64,000 bases of DNA from an uncultured Aquimarina sp. (GCA_947499005.1 CANMML010000020.1:16522-80521); one strand, 5' to 3'. Positions 34,514 to 44,402 are shown, counted from the first letter of the stretch. Made by a program: numbers and translations. Notes: generated from the letters alone by a model not told the origin.

Positions 34514-35368
34514 CTAACTAAATACTACTGTTTTATTGTTATATACCAATACTTTGTGCTGAACATGTTGCTTAATTGCTCTAGAAAGTACAATTTTCTC
34601 TACATCTCTTCCCTTAGCTACAAAATCATCAATAGTATCGGTATGAGAAACTTTAACCACCTGTTGTTCTATAATAGGCCCTTCATCCAAATCTGTAGTC
34701 ACATAATGAGACGTTGCACCAATCAATTTCACTCCTCTTCTATGGGCTGAATGGTATGGTTTTGCTCCTGGAAATGCTGGTAAAAATGAATGATGAATAT
34801 TGATTACCCTATTAGGGTATTTTGAAACAAAGTTTGCCGATAATATTTGCATGTAGCGAGCTAAGACTACAAAATCAATATTACTTTCTTCCAAAATACG
34901 GAATTGCTCTGCTTCGGCTTGAGGTTTATTATCTTTTTTCACTGGGATGTAAGCATATGGAATTCCGAAACTCTCTGCTACAGCACGCATATCTTCATGA
35001 TTACTTATGATAATAGGAATCTCCACTTCTAGCTCACCAGCAGCATAACGCCCTAAAATATCATATAAACAATGAGAATATTTAGACACAAAAATGGCCA
35101 TTCTTGGCAGCACTTCTGGTTCAAATAATTGCCATTGCATTTCCATAGGGACTGCTATTTCAATAGCAAAGCGATCTTTAAAAGTTTCCAATGCATTTGT
35201 ATTCGACTCGAATTCGCATTCTAATCTCATAAAAAAAGCGTTCGCATCTGCATCTACATGCTGTTCAAGATAAACGGTGTTACCATTATAATGCGCAATA
35301 AAATTTGTAACCTTAGCAATTAACCCTTTTTGATCTGGGCAATGAATAAGCAATATGATCTTTTTCAA
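34514..35368 (-). CDS. purU: Formyltetrahydrofolate deformylase
   Basis: 284 residues. An N-terminal ACT domain (LLIHCPDQKGLIAKVTNFIAHYNGN) precedes the formyl-transferase-like catalytic domain with VVLARYMQIL, INIHHSFLPAFPGAKPY and the DEGPIIEQQVVKVSH stretch; the His-Asp pair of the active site is present. It hydrolyses 10-formyl-THF to formate and THF, balancing the one-carbon pool. It lies close to gcvH, another one-carbon gene, on the same strand but beyond a terminator. Confidence 0.96.
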   Translation of the reverse strand: MKKIILLIHCPDQKGLIAKVTNFIAHYNGNTVYLEQHVDADANAFFMRLECEFESNTNALETFKDRFAIEIAVPMEMQWQLFEPEVLPRMAIFVSKYSHCLYDILGRYAAGELEVEIPIIISNHEDMRAVAESFGIPYAYIPVKKDNKPQAEAEQFRILEESNIDFVVLARYMQILSANFVSKYPNRVINIHHSFLPAFPGAKPYHSAHRRGVKLIGATSHYVTTDLDEGPIIEQQVVKVSHTDTIDDFVAKGRDVEKIVLSRAIKQHVQHKVLVYNNKTVVFS

Positions 35369-35435
35369 TGTACTATTCTTAAATTCTTATAATATTGAGG
35401 GCAAATTACCCATTATTGAGCAAGTATAAAAAAAA

Positions 35436-35469
35436 CAAATCAAAGTAAACCTTAGCTCACTTTGATTTG
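35436..35469 (-). terminator. Terminator of gcvH
   Basis: CAAATCAAAGT (35436-35446) pairs perfectly with ACTTTGATTTG (35459-35469) around a 12-nt loop, followed on the minus strand by eight T (35428-35435). Confidence 0.85.
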
Positions 35470-35499
35470 ACAATTGTATAACGTTAAAAGTTCACTCTT

Positions 35500-35880
35500 T
35501 TAACCCGCAACTAATGCTTTATAATCTTCAGAAGACAACAAGTCATCTAACTCCGAAATATCATTATACTTTACTTTTATAATCCATCCCTCCCCGTAAG
35601 GATCTGTATTTATTAGTTCAGGATCATCTTCTAATTTTTCATTTAATTCTATAATCTCTCCACTAAGCGGCATAAAAACATCACTTACTGTTTTTACCGC
35701 TTCTATAGAACCGAATTCTTCATCTTTACTAACTTCTTCATCTACCTTTTCTACATCCACATAAACAATATCTCCTAGTTGACCTTGAGCAAAATCAGTA
35801 ATTCCCACAAAAGCAATATCGCCTTCAATACGTGCCCATTGGTGTTCTTTGTTATATTTTAGTTCTTCAGGAAAGTTCAT
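35500..35880 (-). CDS. gcvH: Glycine cleavage system H protein
   Basis: 126 residues, standard length. The lipoyl-lysine motif [16 protein letters not shown] is present (K63), preceded by [33 protein letters not shown] split over the N-terminal barrel. It shuttles the aminomethyl group between the P, T and L proteins. The other glycine cleavage genes are not in this window, which is normal for the phylum. Confidence 0.97.
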   Translation of the reverse strand: MNFPEELKYNKEHQWARIEGDIAFVGITDFAQGQLGDIVYVDVEKVDEEVSKDEEFGSIEAVKTVSDVFMPLSGEIIELNEKLEDDPELINTDPYGEGWIIKVKYNDISELDDLLSSEDYKALVAG

Positions 35881-35952
35881 ATATTTTTCAATTAAGTTTT
35901 TTCTATTACTAAAGTAGGATGATCTATTAAATAATTACAAGCTTTTTAAAAA

Positions 35953-36633
35953 TTATTCATTTTTTGTTGCTCGTAACATTTCTCTCTTTCCAGGAGGACC
36001 TTCTAGGCGTTCAACCTCAAAACCTACTGCCTGCATTGCTCTTCTTACACTCCCTTTTGCTGCATAAGTTACCAAAACTCCTTTTGGTTTCATCGCTTTA
36101 TACATAATCTTAAAGATATCTTCTGTCCAAAGTTCGGGTTGAACCCGTGCTCCAAAAGCATCGAAATAAATAAGATCATAATCATTTACGTCTTCGATCT
36201 CTTGAAATCGAAGCTGTTTCTTTTTCAGAAAAAAAGATGCATCTATTTCACAATATTCTTCCCATTTACAAGCATACATTTTTTCATAAATAGTTTCCCA
36301 AATCCCTTTTTCAATTAGGTTACCATAATCCATGGCCTCCCATTCTTCCTTACTTACAGGATATGCTTCTACTCCAGTATAACGAATTTTTATATCCTTC
36401 TTTTTGCTAAAAGAATAGGTTAGTATTGCATTTAATCCTGTCCCAAAACCAATTTCTAAAATATTTATCGGATGATTTTTATCTTGTAATATTTTTTTGT
36501 GATTTAACCCTTTATCAATAAACACATGTAATGCCTCTTGCAATGCCCCATGTTTCGAATGATAGTGTTCATTAATATCAGGTAAATGGATCGTAAAAGA
36601 TCCATCGGCTGTCTTCATAATTTCTCTCTTCAT
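35953..36633 (-). CDS. mnmD: tRNA 5-methylaminomethyl-2-thiouridine methyltransferase, stand-alone MnmD domain
   Basis: 226 residues. The SAM-binding motif ILEIGFGTGLNAIL, the YTGVEAYPVS strand, the DLIYFDAFGARVQPELW motif and VLVTYAAKGSVRRAMQAVGFEV match the MnmC N-terminal (MnmD, formerly DUF752) methyltransferase. The FAD-dependent MnmC1 half is absent, as in many bacteria that keep MnmD alone. It methylates nm5U34 of tRNA. MnmA, which thiolates the same base, is encoded at 44403. A TATTTTTG-like -7 box lies upstream on the minus strand. Confidence 0.9.
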   Translation of the reverse strand: MKREIMKTADGSFTIHLPDINEHYHSKHGALQEALHVFIDKGLNHKKILQDKNHPINILEIGFGTGLNAILTYSFSKKKDIKIRYTGVEAYPVSKEEWEAMDYGNLIEKGIWETIYEKMYACKWEEYCEIDASFFLKKKQLRFQEIEDVNDYDLIYFDAFGARVQPELWTEDIFKIMYKAMKPKGVLVTYAAKGSVRRAMQAVGFEVERLEGPPGKREMLRATKNE

Positions 36634-36862
36634 TTCTTTTCCATAAAGATTTATATTTCAAAAATACCAATAGTTACAATAACGATAAAGCAAAATGAAA
36701 CTCAAATATTTTTTTCAAACTGATAAAAACTTAGTTTTAAAGGCTAAAAAATAAGAATATGGCAACTTTTCTATCTAAATCAGCTAAAAAAAAGAAATTC
36801 TTTATTAATTAAATCACTATAAAATTACTACAAACATTCACTCTATTTTACCATTTATTAAA

Positions 36863-36976
36863 TAAATTTGCAGTTACGTTTATTACAATGTACCACCTAA
36901 TACGAACTAGGTGATATTGTTTAAACAAAAGAATTGATATCGAGAAACCCTCGTAGAATTAACCCCTTAGGGGATT
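36863..36976 (+). promoter_or_regulatory. 5' leader of ilvE with -7 box, short uORF and three hairpins
   Basis: A TAAATTTG -7 box lies at 36863-36870, though the -33 box is not clear. The leader then holds a short ORF at 36888-36914 (MYHLIRTR, stop TGA). Three small hairpins follow in a row: CACCTA/TAGGTG at 36894-36913, CGAG/CTCG at 36941-36953, and CCCC-TTA-GGGG at 36963-36973. The first overlaps the uORF. An attenuation-type control of ilvE is possible but speculative. Confidence 0.35.
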
Positions 36977-36988
36977 AAAAATGAAGTG

Positions 36989-38059
36989 ATGAAAGAGACC
37001 TTATCTCAGCCGTTGAAAATTACTAAATCAACCACAACGAAAATTAATAGTGTTGATTTTGAAAACATCAATTTCGGTAAAATCTTTACCGACCATATGT
37101 TCGTGTGCCACTATGTCAATGATACATGGCAACAGCCTGAGATTGTCCCTTACCAAGCGATTACGTTAGATCCTTCTGCTAGAGTTTTTCACTATGGACA
37201 GGCTGTTTTTGAGGGTTTAAAAGCGTATAAAGACAAAAATGAAGATACTTTTTTGTTTCGTGCAGATGAAAACTTAAAACGTATTAATAAATCTGCTGAA
37301 CGTCTGGCTATGCCCGAATTTCCCGAAGCTTATTTCAATGAAGGCTTAACTGAATTATTGAAATTGGATAATGATTGGATAAAATCTGGAAAAGGAAATT
37401 CTTTATACATACGCCCTTTTATTATTGCTACTGAAGCTAGCTTAATGGCTTCTGAGGCAAATCAGTATACCTTTTATATCATTTGCTCTCCTGCACAATC
37501 TTATTATGAAGGCGAGGTAGATGTATTGATCTCCGATTATTATTCGAGATCTGCAAGTGGAGGTATTGGATATGCTAAAGCAGCTGGTAATTACGCTGGG
37601 CAATTTTATCCAACAAACCTTGCTAAAGAAAAAGGGTATCAACAAATCATTTGGACAGATTCTAGTAGCCATAAATATATAGAAGAAGCTGGTACTATGA
37701 ATATCTTTTTCAGAATTAATGATACGCTTCTTACTGCTCCAACTAGTGAACGTATTTTAGATGGAATTACTAGAAAAAGTATTATTGCTTTAGCTGAAAA
37801 GGAAGGCTATGATATTCAAGTACGAGACATAGAAGTAGCTGAAATAATTGAGGCATTAGGAAATGGCACATTAAAAGAAGCTTTCGGTGCAGGTACTGCG
37901 GCTGTGGTGAGTGTTATTAAAGGCATCGGATATAAAGATGAAAAATATACTGTCCCAGTATTAGAAGATGGATTTGCACAGCATTTTAAAGCTTCTTTAA
38001 CCAATATCCAATATAACGAAGCAGAAGATATATTTGAATGGAGAACAAAAGTTTGCTAA
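36989..38059 (+). CDS. ilvE: Branched-chain amino acid aminotransferase
   Basis: 356 residues from the ATG at 36989; the GTG one codon earlier is less likely. It is a fold-type IV PLP enzyme: FHYGQAVFEGLKAY near residue 70, the PLP lysine in GIGYAKAAGNYAG, and EEAGTMNIFF and SERILDGITRKSII later. It transfers amino groups between branched-chain 2-oxo acids and glutamate. It is the long type II form. The gene is alone, with a structured leader and a strong terminator. Confidence 0.95.
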   Translation: MKETLSQPLKITKSTTTKINSVDFENINFGKIFTDHMFVCHYVNDTWQQPEIVPYQAITLDPSARVFHYGQAVFEGLKAYKDKNEDTFLFRADENLKRINKSAERLAMPEFPEAYFNEGLTELLKLDNDWIKSGKGNSLYIRPFIIATEASLMASEANQYTFYIICSPAQSYYEGEVDVLISDYYSRSASGGIGYAKAAGNYAGQFYPTNLAKEKGYQQIIWTDSSSHKYIEEAGTMNIFFRINDTLLTAPTSERILDGITRKSIIALAEKEGYDIQVRDIEVAEIIEALGNGTLKEAFGAGTAAVVSVIKGIGYKDEKYTVPVLEDGFAQHFKASLTNIQYNEAEDIFEWRTKVC

Positions 38060-38087
38060 TAAAAAAATATAAATTTAGATCCATAAA

Positions 38088-38121
38088 AAAATCCACTTTA
38101 ATAAATATTAAAGTGGATTTT
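38088..38121. terminator. Bidirectional terminator between ilvE and GH16 gene
   Basis: A 15-bp perfect stem (38088-38102 with 38107-38121, core ATCCACTTTAAT/ATTAAAGTGGAT) with an AAAT loop and A/T-runs on both sides. It serves both convergent genes. Confidence 0.9.
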
Positions 38122-38163
38122 ACTTTTTATTCTTTTATCTCGTTTAAAGAAAGGTATAGTTAA

Positions 38164-39354
38164 CTACTTCTCTACAGCCTTATAAACACGAATCCAATCA
38201 ATTCTATAAGTATCATCATTATTTTTTATTTCTTCATCGGTAGGAGTTGCACCAATAGCAGCTCTCCAATCTTGATCTTCCATATCCATCAAAATATCCA
38301 TAGGCTTGTTAAGACCTGTTCTTGTTGACATATCTCCTGGCGTAGTTGCTGTAAATCCTACAGGGTCTATACCATCTTGCCCTGCTATTTCACCATTATC
38401 TAAACCAACTGTTTGCTTTACAAATCGTCCGTCTATAAAGTAAAATAATTCTGTAGGACTTTTCCAATAAACACCATACGTATGGAAATCATCATTCCAT
38501 GCATTTACACCTTCTTGTTTATACCAAGTGGTATCATCTTTAGGTTGATAATCCTCAAATGGCTGTCTAATAAATACATGATGACTTAAATGCATTCTTT
38601 CCCATAGATTATCAAAACCACAACAGGTATTTCTTTCTATTTCTCCTCCCCAAGCTTCCATAAAATCAATTTCTTGAGTATCATCTGGACTTAACATCCA
38701 TGCTCCACTAGCATTCACTGTATTTGGCACCTTTAATCTCGCCTCAACGTATACCGGCCAAACAACTTGAGAATTTGAAGAAACACAACCTAAACGAGTT
38801 ACTGGTTGAAAATCTGCATTGCCAATTTTACGAGGATTATCTTCATTAATATTTGGATCATCTGGTAACCTAGTAGTTATAAGATTAAGCATTCCATTTT
38901 CAACAATTACATTGTCTTCATCCCAAAGCGTTAATCCTGGACCTATCCAACCATTATGGTACCAATTTGTCCATTGTTCATTAGGACCAAATGCTTCTCT
39001 AGAAGATGAAGTAAACTCATATTCAAAATCATCAGAAATTTGATCATCATATTGCCATTTCAAATCTCCTAAAAGCGTTATTGGTAATGGTACCGATGAA
39101 AAATCATCACTTCCTCCATTAACTACAATACTTTCCAGTTCAAAACCTCTTCTTCTTGCTTCAGCTTCTAATGCTTCTTGTTCTGCTTGCAATTGCTCTT
39201 CAATTTCTTTTAGCCTTTCTTCTTCAGCTTCTCTTTCTGCTTGTTCTTCCCTCGCTCTTATCTCCTCTAAAGGGTCTGTTACTTCAGAACCACTAGAACA
39301 TGCAATAAAAATTAACAAAAAAGCAATACTAAATACTAATTTTGTGTAATTCAT
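38164..39354 (-). CDS. GH16 glycoside hydrolase lipoprotein (agarase/porphyranase-like)
   Basis: 396 residues. The lipobox FIAC gives Cys19. A highly charged Glu/Arg-rich helical linker (residues 28-72) precedes the GH16 jelly roll. The catalytic E-x-D-x-x-E motif is EIDFME (E228, D230, E233), the beta-bulge type found in agarases, porphyranases and kappa-carrageenases rather than in regular laminarinases. YWKSPTELFYFIDG is the conserved strand after it. Substrate: probably a red-algal galactan, but beta-glucan cannot be excluded by eye. A terminator separates it from the second GH16 gene upstream on the same strand. Confidence 0.88.
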   Translation of the reverse strand: MNYTKLVFSIAFLLIFIACSSGSEVTDPLEEIRAREEQAEREAEEERLKEIEEQLQAEQEALEAEARRRGFELESIVVNGGSDDFSSVPLPITLLGDLKWQYDDQISDDFEYEFTSSSREAFGPNEQWTNWYHNGWIGPGLTLWDEDNVIVENGMLNLITTRLPDDPNINEDNPRKIGNADFQPVTRLGCVSSNSQVVWPVYVEARLKVPNTVNASGAWMLSPDDTQEIDFMEAWGGEIERNTCCGFDNLWERMHLSHHVFIRQPFEDYQPKDDTTWYKQEGVNAWNDDFHTYGVYWKSPTELFYFIDGRFVKQTVGLDNGEIAGQDGIDPVGFTATTPGDMSTRTGLNKPMDILMDMEDQDWRAAIGATPTDEEIKNNDDTYRIDWIRVYKAVEK

Positions 39355-39503
39355 AATTTCATTTTTTTAACATCAACTAAAACGTTATAGCTAACATACA
39401 AATATACCTCCCATATACTGTAAAATCAAGATATCTACCAAACATGGATATTTTAAACTATTAATCAATCAAAATACCATAAAAACAAATCACTTGAGCA
39501 TAA

Positions 39504-39537
39504 AAAAGCACGATGAGTTATAAATCATCGTGCTTTT
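39504..39537 (-). terminator. Terminator between the two GH16 genes
   Basis: A 13-bp stem (AAAAGCACGATGA with TCATCGTGCTTTT) and GTTATAAA loop. It sits just beyond the stop of the upstream GH16 gene, so the two genes are separate transcripts. Confidence 0.88.
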
Positions 39538-39573
39538 AAGATTATTTAACGTTCTCTTTTATTAAAAACTACA

Positions 39574-40611
39574 TTAGTTTTTATCTTCTAATTTCCATGT
39601 TCTAACCCAATCAACTCTCATCGTATTGATTGAATCATCAGCTAAATCTGTTTTCGGAGGCAATCCCCCTAACCATGGAGCCTCATTTGTCCACAAATCA
39701 AAGATAATTTCTAAGTCTCTAGTGAATATTCTATTAGGAACAAAATTACCATCTCTCTCCTCTCCTACTCTTACAGAACCTGCTGGCTCTCCATCTAAAT
39801 AAAACTGTATATTTTGTGCATCTTTCCACCACACTCCATAAGTATGATACTCTTCATTCCATGGAATTCCTCTTTTTGGATTGTTAGCAGACAGACCATT
39901 GCTACTAAAATTACCATGATTTCTTGTCTCATTTGGTGTTAAATTAGGATCCACATGAAAATATTGTGAATTCATTTGCGTAGGGAAGCTAGGCTGACAA
40001 TTACAAGATGGTTTGGAGTTATTTTCAATAATATCTATTTCATCTCGTCCACTAATATTCCCATTATTCAACCAGTAAGTATTATAAGCCGAAATATGCG
40101 CTGTTCTAATACTCGCCTCTGTATACATTGGGTATTTCGTTTGCGTTTTAGAATGAATTCTTGCTGTTTGAAACCATCTCCCTTCTGGGTTATTTTCATT
40201 TAATGTAGCTTTTATCCACAAATTCCCGTCTGCAACACCTGAGTTTTGAGGGTTTCCTGTCATCCATACTGGAACTCCGTAATTCCAAAACGAATTAAAC
40301 CATTTATCGCCATCCAATCCATTACCTTCAAACTCATCAGACATTTCTTCAAACTTAACCCACTCCATTCCATCAGGGGTCGTATCATCTACAGATACGA
40401 AAGAAGGTAAATTGGGATCTATATTACTAAAATCCAATCCTGAATCTGGGATTGGGTCGGGATCAGGTGTAGGGTCAGGATCTGGTGTAGGAGTATCTCC
40501 ATTTTGAGAATTCCCATTATTGGAGTTATTACCAGTTGTATCCTCCGAATCACTACCACATGCCAAAGCTATCCCTAAAAATACTAAAAGGAAATATTTA
40601 CTAATCTTCAT
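39574..40611 (-). CDS. GH16 glycoside hydrolase lipoprotein (beta-agarase-like)
   Basis: 345 residues. The lipobox ALACGS gives Cys18. An Asn-rich then Pro-Asp repeat linker (PDPDPTPDPDPIPD) follows at residues 30-58. The GH16 domain has FEEMSDEFEGNGLDGDKWF, the catalytic EIDIIE (E191, D193, E196), and YGVWWKDAQNIQFYLDGEPAG. The fit to beta-agarase-type GH16 is good. It differs strongly from the 38164 protein, so the pair is unlikely to be a recent duplication and probably has complementary specificities at the cell surface. Confidence 0.9.
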   Translation of the reverse strand: MKISKYFLLVFLGIALACGSDSEDTTGNNSNNGNSQNGDTPTPDPDPTPDPDPIPDSGLDFSNIDPNLPSFVSVDDTTPDGMEWVKFEEMSDEFEGNGLDGDKWFNSFWNYGVPVWMTGNPQNSGVADGNLWIKATLNENNPEGRWFQTARIHSKTQTKYPMYTEASIRTAHISAYNTYWLNNGNISGRDEIDIIENNSKPSCNCQPSFPTQMNSQYFHVDPNLTPNETRNHGNFSSNGLSANNPKRGIPWNEEYHTYGVWWKDAQNIQFYLDGEPAGSVRVGEERDGNFVPNRIFTRDLEIIFDLWTNEAPWLGGLPPKTDLADDSINTMRVDWVRTWKLEDKN

Positions 40612-40800
40612 ATACTAATTTGTTTTTATTGTATTGTTATACTATTATAACGTTTCCGTTCTTATTTACACTACCCTTCTATAACGTTGTCGGGTTTAAT
40701 TGTAAATCTTTACAAAGAAACACAAAATAACAGAAAAAATTACCTTAAAAACAATAACGAATACTAATGAGTATATAAATTTTCGTAATGACATCAATAA

Positions 40801-40836
40801 AAAACCCAGCAATTATTAAAATAATTGCTGGGTTTT
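40801..40836 (-). terminator. Terminator of typA
   Basis: A 16-bp perfect stem (core ACCCAGCAATTAT/ATAATTGCTGGGT) with a TAAA loop and A/T-runs, 22 bp after the stop of typA. Confidence 0.9.
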
Positions 40837-40858
40837 TGAACAAAAAAAATTTAAAGAA

Positions 40859-42661
40859 TTAATCTATCTTCTTTCTTTTTCTTTCATTTTCAGTTAAATA
40901 TACCTTTCTAAGACGTAAGTAATTTGGTGTCACCTCAACATACTCATCTTTCTGAATAAATTCTAAAGCTTCTTCTAAAGAAAATTTAATTGCAGGTACA
41001 ATTTTAGCTTTATCGTCAGCTCCTGACGAACGCACGTTAGATAATTTTTTTGTTTTGGTGATATTTACAGTCATATCATCGTTACGTGAATTTTCACCGA
41101 TCACCTGCCCTTCGTAAATTTCCTCTCCAGGATCTACAAAGAAACGACCACGATCTTGTAACTTATCTATTGAATAAGGAATTGCTTTTCCTTTTTCCAT
41201 AGAAATTAAAGAACCATTTAATCGCTCTGGAATTCCACCACGCATTGGTTGATACTCTTTATATCTATGAGCCATAATAGCTTCACCCGCTGTAGCCGTA
41301 AGTAATTGATTACGTAAACCAATAATTCCACGAGAAGGAACGATAAATTCACAAATCATACGATCTCCTTTAGCTTCCATACTTAGTAACTCTCCTTTTC
41401 GAAGTGTAACCATTTCTACTGCTTTACCAGAAACAGTTTCTGGTAAATCTATAGTCAATTCTTCAACAGGCTCACATTTCTCTCCATCTATTTCCTTTAT
41501 GATTACTTGTGGTTGCCCAATTTGTAATTCATAACCTTCACGCCTCATTGTTTCAATAAGTACTGATAAGTGAAGTACTCCACGACCAAATACCACGAAT
41601 TTATCAGCACTATCGGTTTCTTTTACACGAAGTGCCAAGTTTTTTTCTAATTCTTTGTTTAAACGGTCTTTTATATGACGAGATGTTACATATTTACCAT
41701 CTTTCCCAAAGAAAGGTGAGTCATTAATAGTAAACAACATACTCATTGTCGGCTCATCAATAGCAATAGTTTTTAATGCTTCTGGCGCTTCAATATCTGC
41801 TACAGTATCACCGATATCGAAACCTTCTAAACCAACTAATGCAACAATATCACCTACCTGTGCTTCTTCTACTTTCTTTCTCCCTAATCCTTCAAAAGAA
41901 TGGACTTCTTTAATTCTAGATTTCACAATACTTCCATCAGCCTTTACTAAAGACACTTGTTGATTTTCTTTTAATATACCACGTGTCAAACGACCAATAG
42001 CAATACGACCTGTAAAGGAAGAATAATCTAAAGAAGTAATTAACATTTGAGTATTTCCTTCTTCAAATTTTGGAGTTGGAATATGCTCTAGTACCATATC
42101 TAATAATGGCTCTATATTTTCTGTCGGTTTTTTCCAGTCTTCGCTCATCCAGTTGTTCTTCGCAGAACCATAAACAGCTGGGAAATCCATTTGCCACTCT
42201 TCAGCTCCTAACTCAAACATTAAGTCAAAAACTTTCTCATGCACCTCTTCCGGAGTACAATTCTCTTTATCTACTTTATTGACAACTACGCAAGGCTTTA
42301 ATCCCAAGTCAATAGCTTTTTGCAACACAAAACGCGTTTGAGGCATAGGCCCTTCAAAAGCATCTACAAGCAGCAATACACCATCAGCCATGTTTAATAC
42401 ACGCTCCACTTCTCCACCGAAATCGGCGTGACCTGGAGTATCTATTATATTGATTTTTATTCCTTTATAGATTACAGAAACGTTCTTAGAAGTAATAGTG
42501 ATTCCTCTTTCTCGTTCTAGATCATTATTATCAAGAATAAGATCTCCTGTGTTTTCATTTTCTCGAAAAAGTTGGCAGTGGTACATGATTTTATCTACCA
42601 GTGTAGTTTTACCATGGTCAACGTGCGCAATAATCGCAATGTTTTTAATTGCAGTACTCAT
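40859..42661 (-). CDS. typA: Ribosome-associated GTPase TypA/BipA
   Basis: 600 residues, the standard length. G1 AHVDHGKTTL, G2 region with ERGITI, G3 DTPGHADFGGEV, G4 NKVD and the C-terminal TypA-specific domain (FIVPSRGIIGLRNQLLTATAGEAIMAHRY split over the domain) are all present. It is a translational GTPase of the EF-G type involved in stress and ribosome assembly. A TACATTTG -7 box lies upstream on the minus strand (42687-42694), although no -33 TTTG at the ideal spacing is seen. Confidence 0.97.
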   Translation of the reverse strand: MSTAIKNIAIIAHVDHGKTTLVDKIMYHCQLFRENENTGDLILDNNDLERERGITITSKNVSVIYKGIKINIIDTPGHADFGGEVERVLNMADGVLLLVDAFEGPMPQTRFVLQKAIDLGLKPCVVVNKVDKENCTPEEVHEKVFDLMFELGAEEWQMDFPAVYGSAKNNWMSEDWKKPTENIEPLLDMVLEHIPTPKFEEGNTQMLITSLDYSSFTGRIAIGRLTRGILKENQQVSLVKADGSIVKSRIKEVHSFEGLGRKKVEEAQVGDIVALVGLEGFDIGDTVADIEAPEALKTIAIDEPTMSMLFTINDSPFFGKDGKYVTSRHIKDRLNKELEKNLALRVKETDSADKFVVFGRGVLHLSVLIETMRREGYELQIGQPQVIIKEIDGEKCEPVEELTIDLPETVSGKAVEMVTLRKGELLSMEAKGDRMICEFIVPSRGIIGLRNQLLTATAGEAIMAHRYKEYQPMRGGIPERLNGSLISMEKGKAIPYSIDKLQDRGRFFVDPGEEIYEGQVIGENSRNDDMTVNITKTKKLSNVRSSGADDKAKIVPAIKFSLEEALEFIQKDEYVEVTPNYLRLRKVYLTENERKRKKID

Positions 42662-42753
42662 AAAAATGCGTGCTTAAAAGTTGCGGCAAATGTACGCTTT
42701 TTTACTCTTGAAAACAGGTAAGTATATTTTTAGAATTATTAGACCGTATTTAT

Positions 42754-44367
42754 TTAATTTTTAATAAAAAGAGTCGCCTTATCATTGCTACTATTTTGAA
42801 AAATATAAACACCTTCTTGTAGGGCTTCTACTTCTATTCTAGAGCTCAATGCTTCGGTTTCAAAAACTAAACGCCCTTGTAAATCAAAAACGTTTATCAC
42901 ACTTCCTATGAGACGCTCATTTATTTGCAAATAAACATCTACAAGTGTAGAAATTAAGTCCTGCCCTTCTTGAATTTCAACCTGAGTAAAGTCTTCTACA
43001 GAAAGAGAACCATTATACGCTGCTCCAAAATCAGCTATACCATACCCTAAATTATTATCAGGGGAATTAAATTGACTAGCTGAGGACCTCACTAAATCCA
43101 TTATCTCTTGTGGTGTTGCATTTGGAAAAGCTTGCCACAAACAAGCTACAGCTCCTGCTACAATGGGACCACTAAATGAAGTTCCATTTGAAGTATTTAT
43201 AATTCCTTGATCATTGAAAACTGTAGTCCCTTGCCCCATGGCTACAACATCGGGTTTAATTCGATTATCAGCTGTAGGACCAAAAGCACTAAAAGAAGCT
43301 TTAGTTCCGCTACTATTTACGGCACCTATACTAAATGCTGCTGGTGAATCTGCAGGAGCAGAAACAATACGCCAAGAATCATTCCCTGTATTTCCAGCAC
43401 TGGTAACAGGTATCATTCCTTTTTTCAGCGCTATATTCACTCCTTGAGAAATGAATGTCGTTTGACCATTCATATCAGAAGGACTATAATTATATTTTGC
43501 TTCATCAAAAGTGGTATACCCTAACGAAGTATTCAACACATCTACCCCTAAGCTATCGGCTCTTTCCGCTGCTGCTATCCAAAGAGCTTCTTCCTCTGGA
43601 CTTTCTCGTTCTGCTATTTCTGTTCTAAATAAATAATAACTGGCATCTGGTGCTGTTCCTACAAACTGATCTTCTACAAATCCCGCCATACAGCTCAAGA
43701 CACTTGTCCCATGATCACTATTTTTATATTCAAAAATAGCATCTGTTCTATTTGGGAAATCATAACCTCCTAAAATTTTCCCATTCGTCCTAGCTCTCTG
43801 AAAACCTTGAATAATATCAACATTTTCAAACCCCGAATCGAGGACTGCTATCGTCATACCTTCCCCAGAAAATCCAGCATTATGAAGTGGAGGCAAATTT
43901 ATTTGATTGATTTGAACACTTGTATTTCCGTAGTTGAAAGTACTCTCTTGTGCAAACTTATCTATGTTGTTCCCTTTATTACTTTTTAATTTCTTCGCAC
44001 CAGAATTTCCGTTCAAACTCCTGTCCATAAAAAAAACAGAATCAACAAAATCAAAAGAAGTCAGCGCTCGAATACTAGATTCCAATCCTTTAACATAGAT
44101 ACCATTAAACCACTTTGACTGTGTGATATACGTAACACCTGTTCCTGTAATTAAGGTATTAATATTTGCTTCATCTAAAGGAAGATCCCTTTCATCAATA
44201 GCAATACCATGTCGTTCTTTTCTAACGACAGCTTTGGTAGTTAAAAAATCAGCAGGTGTTTCTAACATTGAGCTTTCAAATGCTTTTGGTGTAAAAAAGA
44301 CCCAAGCTTGCTCTTCTTGACTAAAAACGAATGATGTTATAAAAAGAAAAAAAATGATTCGGAACAT
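42754..44367 (-). CDS. T9SS-secreted subtilisin-like (S8) serine protease
   Basis: 537 residues: signal peptide (IIFFLFITSFVFSQ), an I9-like propeptide region with a T-x-KAVVRKERHGI stretch, then the S8 catalytic triad in VLDSGF (D177), SDHGTSV (H219) and GTSFSGP (S397), and a type A T9SS sorting domain at the end (INVFDLQGRLVFET, LQEGVYIFQN, KATLFIKN). The domain lacks the usual PNP motif of many sorting domains. It is predicted to be secreted and cut during T9SS export. It follows mnmA on the same strand by only 35 bp. Confidence 0.93.
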   Translation of the reverse strand: MFRIIFFLFITSFVFSQEEQAWVFFTPKAFESSMLETPADFLTTKAVVRKERHGIAIDERDLPLDEANINTLITGTGVTYITQSKWFNGIYVKGLESSIRALTSFDFVDSVFFMDRSLNGNSGAKKLKSNKGNNIDKFAQESTFNYGNTSVQINQINLPPLHNAGFSGEGMTIAVLDSGFENVDIIQGFQRARTNGKILGGYDFPNRTDAIFEYKNSDHGTSVLSCMAGFVEDQFVGTAPDASYYLFRTEIAERESPEEEALWIAAAERADSLGVDVLNTSLGYTTFDEAKYNYSPSDMNGQTTFISQGVNIALKKGMIPVTSAGNTGNDSWRIVSAPADSPAAFSIGAVNSSGTKASFSAFGPTADNRIKPDVVAMGQGTTVFNDQGIINTSNGTSFSGPIVAGAVACLWQAFPNATPQEIMDLVRSSASQFNSPDNNLGYGIADFGAAYNGSLSVEDFTQVEIQEGQDLISTLVDVYLQINERLIGSVINVFDLQGRLVFETEALSSRIEVEALQEGVYIFQNSSNDKATLFIKN

Positions 44368-44402
44368 ACTTAAAGATATAAAAAGTATGCTAATAGTCGG
44401 TA

